Origin: Corynebacterium marinum DSM 44953 | GTDB taxonomy: Bacteria > Actinomycetota > Actinomycetes > Mycobacteriales > Mycobacteriaceae | Reading direction: 5' to 3' | NCBI RefSeq assembly: GCF_000835165.1 | Contig: NZ_CP007790.1 | Span: 558,001-622,000 of the forward strand | Length of the DNA: 64,000 bases | Part shown: piece by piece, positions 59,693 through 64,000 of the stretch | How the letters are laid out: each line of letters begins with the position of its first letter | Position numbering within the stretch: the stretch's first letter is position 1 | Made by a program: the position numbers and the translations under genes | Notes under the pieces: model-generated | What the model saw: the letters and a program-made list of their open reading frames with translations, nothing else | The model's database searches: none | Told to the model about the DNA's origin: nothing

Positions 59693-60709
59693 ATGGCACG
59701 AATCCGTCACTCCCTGATCGCCGCAGTCGCGGCCGCCGGCCTGCTGCTCACCGCCTGCTCGGACGCGGAGAGCACCTCCGCCAACGGCGAATCCGCCGCC
59801 ACCGCGGCGTCGGAATCCGGAACCGTGACCGTCGAGGACAACTTCGGCACCCAGGAGATCGCACTCCCGGTGGAGAAGGTCGCCTCCACCGACAACCGGA
59901 CCTTCGAGATCCTCAACGAGTGGGGCATCGATCTCGTGGCGGCTCCCAAGCAGCTCGTCCCCTTCACCGTCCCGGAGTACAAGGACGATGAGGCCATTCA
60001 GGACCTGGGCACCCACCGCGAGCCCAACCTGGAGATCCTCACCGCCGCGCAGCCGGACCTCATCGTCAACGGCCAGCGCTTCACGCAGCACCGCGACGCC
60101 ATCGTCAAGCTCAATCCAGGGGCCAGCATCGTCGAGTTCGAGCCGCGCGACGGCGAGCCGCTGGACGAGGAGCTCAAGCGCCAGGTGACCGAGCTGGGCA
60201 AGATCTTCGAGAAGGAGGACGAGGCGGGGCAGCTCATCGCCGACTTCGATGCAGCCGTCGAGCGCGCCAAGGCCGCCTACAACCCCGGGCAGACCGTCAT
60301 GGCCATCAACGTCTCCGGCGGCGAAATCGGCTACATCGCCCCCTCCGTCGGCCGCACCTACGGCCCGATCTTCGATCTGGTGGGCCTGACTCCGGCCCTG
60401 GAGGTGGCAGAGTCCAGCGACAATCACCAGGGCGACGACATCTCCGTCGAGGCCATCGCCGAGTCCAACCCGGACTGGCTGCTCGTTCTCGACCGCGACG
60501 GTGGCACCAGCACCCGCGACACCGACGAGTACACCCCGGCGAAGTCGGTCATCGAGGACAACGCCGCGCTGTCCAACGTGTCCGCGATCAAGGAGGGCCG
60601 CGTGGACTTCGCCCCCGAGGACACCTACACCAACGAGTCGATCATCACCTACACCGAGATTCTCAACCAGCTCGCCGACGCCTTCGAGGCCGCCGGAGAA
60701 AACCAGTAA
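59693..60709 (+). CDS. iron-siderophore ABC transporter substrate-binding lipoprotein
   Basis: 338 residues from ATG 59693 with GAAGGAC as RBS. The signal peptide ends at lipobox AAGLLLTACSDAEST (Cys22). The mature protein is a class III siderophore-binding fold: VEKVASTDNRTFEILNEWGI, then LEILTAAQPDLIVNGQRF, and a helix-linked C-lobe (ESNPDWLLVLDRDGG). It resembles the CeuE/FatB group that binds catecholate or mixed siderophores. A C. glutamicum counterpart lies in the same place near smpB (cg0924 region), and FagD of C. pseudotuberculosis is similar in role. DtxR boxes precede it. Confidence 0.9.
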   Translation: MARIRHSLIAAVAAAGLLLTACSDAESTSANGESAATAASESGTVTVEDNFGTQEIALPVEKVASTDNRTFEILNEWGIDLVAAPKQLVPFTVPEYKDDEAIQDLGTHREPNLEILTAAQPDLIVNGQRFTQHRDAIVKLNPGASIVEFEPRDGEPLDEELKRQVTELGKIFEKEDEAGQLIADFDAAVERAKAAYNPGQTVMAINVSGGEIGYIAPSVGRTYGPIFDLVGLTPALEVAESSDNHQGDDISVEAIAESNPDWLLVLDRDGGTSTRDTDEYTPAKSVIEDNAALSNVSAIKEGRVDFAPEDTYTNESIITYTEILNQLADAFEAAGENQ

Positions 60710-60821
60710 CACCAGTTCCCCGGGCAGGTTGAGCCCCGAACAGGCGGGACCCGGCCCCGGGTTCAGGCCGTGAAGGACTCACCTGAGACACTGGGAGAAA
60801 ACAGGCAGGGAAGGAGCGGCG

Positions 60822-61811
60822 ATGACCGCGACACAGTCAGTGGAGCCGCGACAATCGCGGACCCGGACACAGCTTTTCGATTGGCGGCTGCTACTCGGCC
60901 TGGCCATCGTGCTCGCCCTGCTCGCCGTCAGCCTCTTTGTCGGACAGTACAACATCCTCAACGGCGAGGACGGGTGGCGGATGTTCGCCATCACCCGCAT
61001 CCCCCGGACCGTGGCTCTGGTGCTGGCCGGCGCCGCCATGGCGATGTCCGGCCTGGTGATGCAGCTGCTCACCCAGAACCGTTTCGTCGAGCCGAGCACC
61101 ACCGGCACCACCGAGTGGGCGGGGTTGGGCCTGCTGTTCGTCATGTACTTCATCCCGGCCGCCAACATCCTGGAGCGCATGCTGGGGGCCGTGGTGTTCT
61201 CCTTCATCGGCACCATGGTCTTCTTCCTCTTCCTCCGCCGGGTCTCCCTGCGGTCCTCGCTCATCGTGCCGATCATCGGCATCATGCTCGGCGCCGTGGT
61301 CAGCTCCGTCTCCACTTTCTTCGCGCTCCAGACCGACATGCTCCAGAGTCTCGGAGTGTGGTTCGCGGGCTCTTTCACCTCCGTGATGCAGGGACAGTAC
61401 GAGGTGCTGTGGATCGTGCTCCTGGTCGTCATCGCGGTGTTCTTCTTCGCCGACCGGCTCACCGTGGCGGGACTCGGCGAGGAGATCGCCACCAACGTCG
61501 GCCTCAACTACAACCGGATGGTGCTCATCGGCACCGGGCTCATCGCCGTCGCCACGGGCATCGTCACCGTCGTCGTGGGCAGCCTCCCCTTCCTCGGTCT
61601 CATCGTCCCCAACATCGTCTCGATGTTCCGGGGCGACGACCTGCGCTCCAACCTGCCCTGGGTGGTCCTGCTCGGCGTCGGCATCGTCACCGTCTGCGAT
61701 CTCATCGGCCGCACCATCATCGCGCCCTTCGAGATTCCGGTCTCGGTGATCCTCGGCATCGTCGGTGCCGTCGTCTTCGTCACCCTGATTGTGAGGCAGC
61801 GCCGTGGATAA
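60822..61811 (+). CDS. iron-siderophore ABC transporter permease (FecCD family), first subunit
   Basis: 329 residues with about nine to ten transmembrane helices. The FecCD hallmarks are RIPRTVALVLAGAAMAMSGL near the N-terminus and the cytoplasmic coupling loop SLPFLGLIVPNIVSMFRGDD near residue 255. It starts 112 bases after the binding-protein stop, in a spacer with several short GC-rich repeats, and its stop overlaps the second permease start by eight bases. The two different permease chains would form a heterodimeric channel. Confidence 0.9.
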   Translation: MTATQSVEPRQSRTRTQLFDWRLLLGLAIVLALLAVSLFVGQYNILNGEDGWRMFAITRIPRTVALVLAGAAMAMSGLVMQLLTQNRFVEPSTTGTTEWAGLGLLFVMYFIPAANILERMLGAVVFSFIGTMVFFLFLRRVSLRSSLIVPIIGIMLGAVVSSVSTFFALQTDMLQSLGVWFAGSFTSVMQGQYEVLWIVLLVVIAVFFFADRLTVAGLGEEIATNVGLNYNRMVLIGTGLIAVATGIVTVVVGSLPFLGLIVPNIVSMFRGDDLRSNLPWVVLLGVGIVTVCDLIGRTIIAPFEIPVSVILGIVGAVVFVTLIVRQRRG

Positions 61812-62955
61812 GAACCGCTACGTGGACCGGATGGTCGACGAATCACCCGCCGAGGACGTGGACTACTACCTCCGCGACGCGACCACCCCGGAGGCCCGGC
61901 GCTACGAGCGCACCGAGGACCACTGGCCCGGGTACGCCGTCAAACCGCAGTCCAGCCGCAGCGCCGGTGCCTTCCAGACGGCGCGGGCCGCCCGGAAGTA
62001 CTGGATCATCCTGGGCGCCACGCTCACCCTCGGGCTGCTCTTCGCCTTCGGCCTGCTGGCCTGGAACAACCCGCTGCCTTTCGGCTCAGAGGGTTTCTGG
62101 CTCATCGCCGAGCGGCGGGCCGACGCCGTGATCGCCATGGCGATCGTCGCCGTCTGCCAGGCAGTGGCCACCCTCGCCTTCCAGACCGTGACCAACAACC
62201 GAATCATCACCCCGTCGATCATGGGCTTCGAGTCCCTGTACACGGCGATCCACACCACCACGATCTACTTCTTCGGCGCCGCCGGCCTGATCGGCGCGCG
62301 CACCCTCGAGACCTTCGTGGTGCAGCTGGTCCTCATGATCGGTCTCTCCCTCATCCTCTATTCGTGGCTGCTCACCGGCCGGCACGCCAACATGCACGCG
62401 ATGCTGCTCGTGGGCATCATCATCGGCGGCGGCCTGGGTTCGGTGTCCACGTTCATGCAGCGGATGCTCACCCCGAGCGATTTCGACGTGCTCACCGCCC
62501 GACTCTTCGGCTCCGTGAACAACGCTGACCCCGGGTACTACCCGGTGGCCATCCCGCTGTGCCTCACCGCCGCGGTTCTGCTCTACCTCAACTCGCGCCG
62601 CATGAACGTGCTGTCCCTGGGCCGCGACACCGCCACCAACCTGGGACTGAACTACAAGGCCCTGGCGATCGGCAGCCTCGTCCTCATCTCGGTGCTCATG
62701 GCTGTGTCGACCGCCCTGGTCGGGCCCATGACGTTCCTCGGTTTCCTGGTGGCGACCCTTGCCTACCAGTTCGCCGACACCTACGATCACCGCTATCTGT
62801 TCCCCATGGCCGTGGCCATCGCCTTCGTGGTCCTCTCCGGCGCGTACTTCATCATGAACCATATTTTCTACGCGCAGGGAGTCGTCTCCATCATCATCGA
62901 GCTCGTCGGTGGTTCCGTGTTCCTCTTCGTCATCCTCAGAAAGGGCCGACTGTGA
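61804..62955 (+). CDS. iron-siderophore ABC transporter permease (FecCD family), second subunit
   Basis: 383 residues from GTG 61804. Before the first helix (about residue 66) there is an extra hydrophilic leader of about 65 residues (DKNRYVDRMVDESPAEDVDY and further acidic/basic stretches), longer than in common FecCD proteins. Helices follow with FecCD marks: the NRIITPSIMGFESLYTAIH region, NLGLNYKALAIG, and the coupling loop GPMTFLGFLVATLAYQFADT. It overlaps the ATPase gene by four bases. Confidence 0.9.
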   Translation: MDKNRYVDRMVDESPAEDVDYYLRDATTPEARRYERTEDHWPGYAVKPQSSRSAGAFQTARAARKYWIILGATLTLGLLFAFGLLAWNNPLPFGSEGFWLIAERRADAVIAMAIVAVCQAVATLAFQTVTNNRIITPSIMGFESLYTAIHTTTIYFFGAAGLIGARTLETFVVQLVLMIGLSLILYSWLLTGRHANMHAMLLVGIIIGGGLGSVSTFMQRMLTPSDFDVLTARLFGSVNNADPGYYPVAIPLCLTAAVLLYLNSRRMNVLSLGRDTATNLGLNYKALAIGSLVLISVLMAVSTALVGPMTFLGFLVATLAYQFADTYDHRYLFPMAVAIAFVVLSGAYFIMNHIFYAQGVVSIIIELVGGSVFLFVILRKGRL

Positions 62956-63707
62956 TCACTCTGACCAACGTCCGCAAGGAGTACAACAGCGACGTCGCCA
63001 TCGGTCCGGTGAATCTGGAGATCCCGGCCGGCGGCATCACCGCCCTCGTCGGACCCAACGGTGCCGGCAAGTCGACGCTGCTCACCATGATCGGCCGACT
63101 CCTCGGCATGGACTCGGGCGACATCAAGGTCGCCCAGTACGACATCACCACCACCAAGTCGAAGGACCTGGCCAAGATCCTGTCCATCCTGCGCCAGGAG
63201 AACCACTTCATCACCAAGCTGACGGTCCGCCAGCTCGTCGGTTTCGGCCGCTTCCCTTACTCCCACGGTCGTCTGACCAAGGAGGACGAGGAGATCATCT
63301 CCCGCTACATCGACTTCCTCCACCTCACCGACCTGGAGGACCGCTACCTGGATCAGCTTTCCGGCGGCCAACGGCAGCGCGCGTACGTGGCGATGGTGCT
63401 TTCCCAGGAAACGGACTACGTGCTTCTCGACGAGCCGCTCAACAACCTCGACATCGCACACTCCGTCCAGATGATGAAGCATCTGCAGTCCGCCGCCCGC
63501 GAGTTCGGCCGCACCATCATCGTGGTGCTGCACGACATCAACTTCGCCGCCCGGTACGCCGACTACATCTGCGCCGTCAAAGCCGGGCAGATCGTCGAGT
63601 TCGGCACGCCGTGGGAAGTGATGCGGGACGACATTCTCACCGACATCTTCAACACCCCGGTCCAGGTTCTCGAGGGGCCGAACGGACCGCTGGCCGTCTA
63701 CCACTAG
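62952..63707 (+). CDS. iron-siderophore ABC transporter ATP-binding protein
   Basis: 251 residues from GTG 62952 (MITLTNVRKEYN). Walker A LVGPNGAGKSTLL (about residue 35), Q-loop LRQENHFITKLTV, signature LSGGQRQRAYVAMVL, Walker B DYVLLDEPLNNLD and the switch His in IIVVLHDINFAAR. This is a FepC-type ATPase, and the operon (binding protein, two permeases, ATPase) is complete for uptake of an iron-siderophore across the membrane. The stop codon directly joins the next gene's ATG (63708), without a gap. Confidence 0.93.
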   Translation: MITLTNVRKEYNSDVAIGPVNLEIPAGGITALVGPNGAGKSTLLTMIGRLLGMDSGDIKVAQYDITTTKSKDLAKILSILRQENHFITKLTVRQLVGFGRFPYSHGRLTKEDEEIISRYIDFLHLTDLEDRYLDQLSGGQRQRAYVAMVLSQETDYVLLDEPLNNLDIAHSVQMMKHLQSAAREFGRTIIVVLHDINFAARYADYICAVKAGQIVEFGTPWEVMRDDILTDIFNTPVQVLEGPNGPLAVYH

Positions 63708-64000
63708 ATGGCCGCCCGGCTGGACCGCCACCAGATCGCCCTCTACTTCGCGGCGATCGTTCTCGGCCTGCTTATCGACGCCCCTTCGCTCCGCGTGCTG
63801 GTCACGCCGGTGCTGGGGGCGTTGCTGTTTCTCACGTTCCTCTCGGTCCCGCTGGCCCGGGTGCGCGTCAACGCGCGTTTCCTCCTGGCGCTCGCCCTGC
63901 TCAACGGGGCAGTTGTGCCTGTGGTGGCGGGAGTCCTCTCCGCCCCGCTGCGTGACGATGCCGTCGTCCACGCCGCCGTGCTCCTCGTCCTCCTGGCCCC
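63708..64000 (+). CDS. ArsB/bile acid:sodium symporter-like transporter, 5' part only
   Basis: 97 residues visible; the gene continues beyond the window. It starts MAARLDRHQIALYFAAIVLG and shows alternating helices ending in LFLTFLSVPLARVRVN and NGAVVPVVAGVLSAPL. This N-terminal pattern fits the bile-acid:sodium symporter/arsenical pump superfamily (ACR3-like), in which the VLGALLFLTFLSV-type helix is conserved. The ATG follows the ATPase stop directly, so it is cotranscribed with the siderophore system. Its role there is unknown; both a symporter and an efflux role remain open. Confidence 0.7.
   Translation, partial: MAARLDRHQIALYFAAIVLGLLIDAPSLRVLVTPVLGALLFLTFLSVPLARVRVNARFLLALALLNGAVVPVVAGVLSAPLRDDAVVHAAVLLVLLA

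Overview
The window is about 64 kb of high-GC DNA (roughly 65%) from a Corynebacterium-type actinobacterium. The evidence is the gene content and order: aroA, an ECF sigma/anti-sigma pair, a WhiB protein, adnA-adnB-uvrD2, an MmpL transporter, ribosomal protein bL37, initiator tRNAs carrying an actinobacterial signature, and the run hisN - inositol-phosphatase gene - prfB - ftsE - ftsX - smpB - ssrA followed by an iron-siderophore ABC system. From memory this order resembles the C. glutamicum cg087x-cg092x region. Many genes start at GTG or TTG, overlap by 1-4 bases, or appear leaderless.

Layout. 1-7.2 kb: aroA (cut by the window edge), abasic-site peptidase, tRNA deacylase, sigH-rshA, bL37, a WhiB regulator with a CRP/GlxR-type operator upstream, membrane proteins and a DEAD-box helicase. 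7.2-20.4 kb: a conserved actinobacterial run built around DNA repair (AdnA, AdnB, UvrD2), with a K+ channel, a NADH pyrophosphatase, an orphan cyclodehydratase-like protein and a YgjP-like peptidase. 20.5-30.5 kb: MmpL exporter with its TetR neighbour, a zincin-family protein, a PDZ/Lon-type protease and a UPF0182 membrane protein. 30.6-32.8 kb: two identical initiator tRNA genes flank ilvD. 32.9-41.4 kb: secreted trypsin-like protease, hisN, a second inositol-phosphatase-family gene, prfB, ftsEX, two tandem tail-anchored paralogues, smpB, DUF488 and ssrA (tmRNA).

41.35-52.54 kb: an 11.2-kb element integrated in the 3' end of ssrA. It is bounded by a 16-bp perfect direct repeat of the tmRNA 3' end, with a matching pair of ATTGCACG arm-type repeats just inside each end. 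It encodes a tyrosine integrase, an unknown protein, an excisionase-like protein, a DnaB-N-like protein, a RepA/AAA ATPase and a terminase-small-subunit-like protein, and it holds the remnant of a NUMOD4/HNH gene. This is the layout of a phage satellite (PICI-like island). A complete but unusual type I restriction-modification module (hsdM, half-length hsdS, hsdR) lies on the opposite strand and abuts the broken HNH remnant, so it looks like a later cargo insertion. A cluster of six AAGATCCC repeats inside the ATPase gene is a candidate iteron origin.

52.6-64 kb: core genome resumes with the old ssrA terminator, a cytidine-deaminase-like frame without an obvious start codon, a hypothetical protein, a near-perfect 25-bp inverted repeat, a maltose-type ABC operon (K-E-F-G), a DoxX-like protein, and a DtxR-box-preceded iron-siderophore ABC operon whose 3' end is joined to an ArsB/bile-acid-symporter-like gene cut by the window edge.
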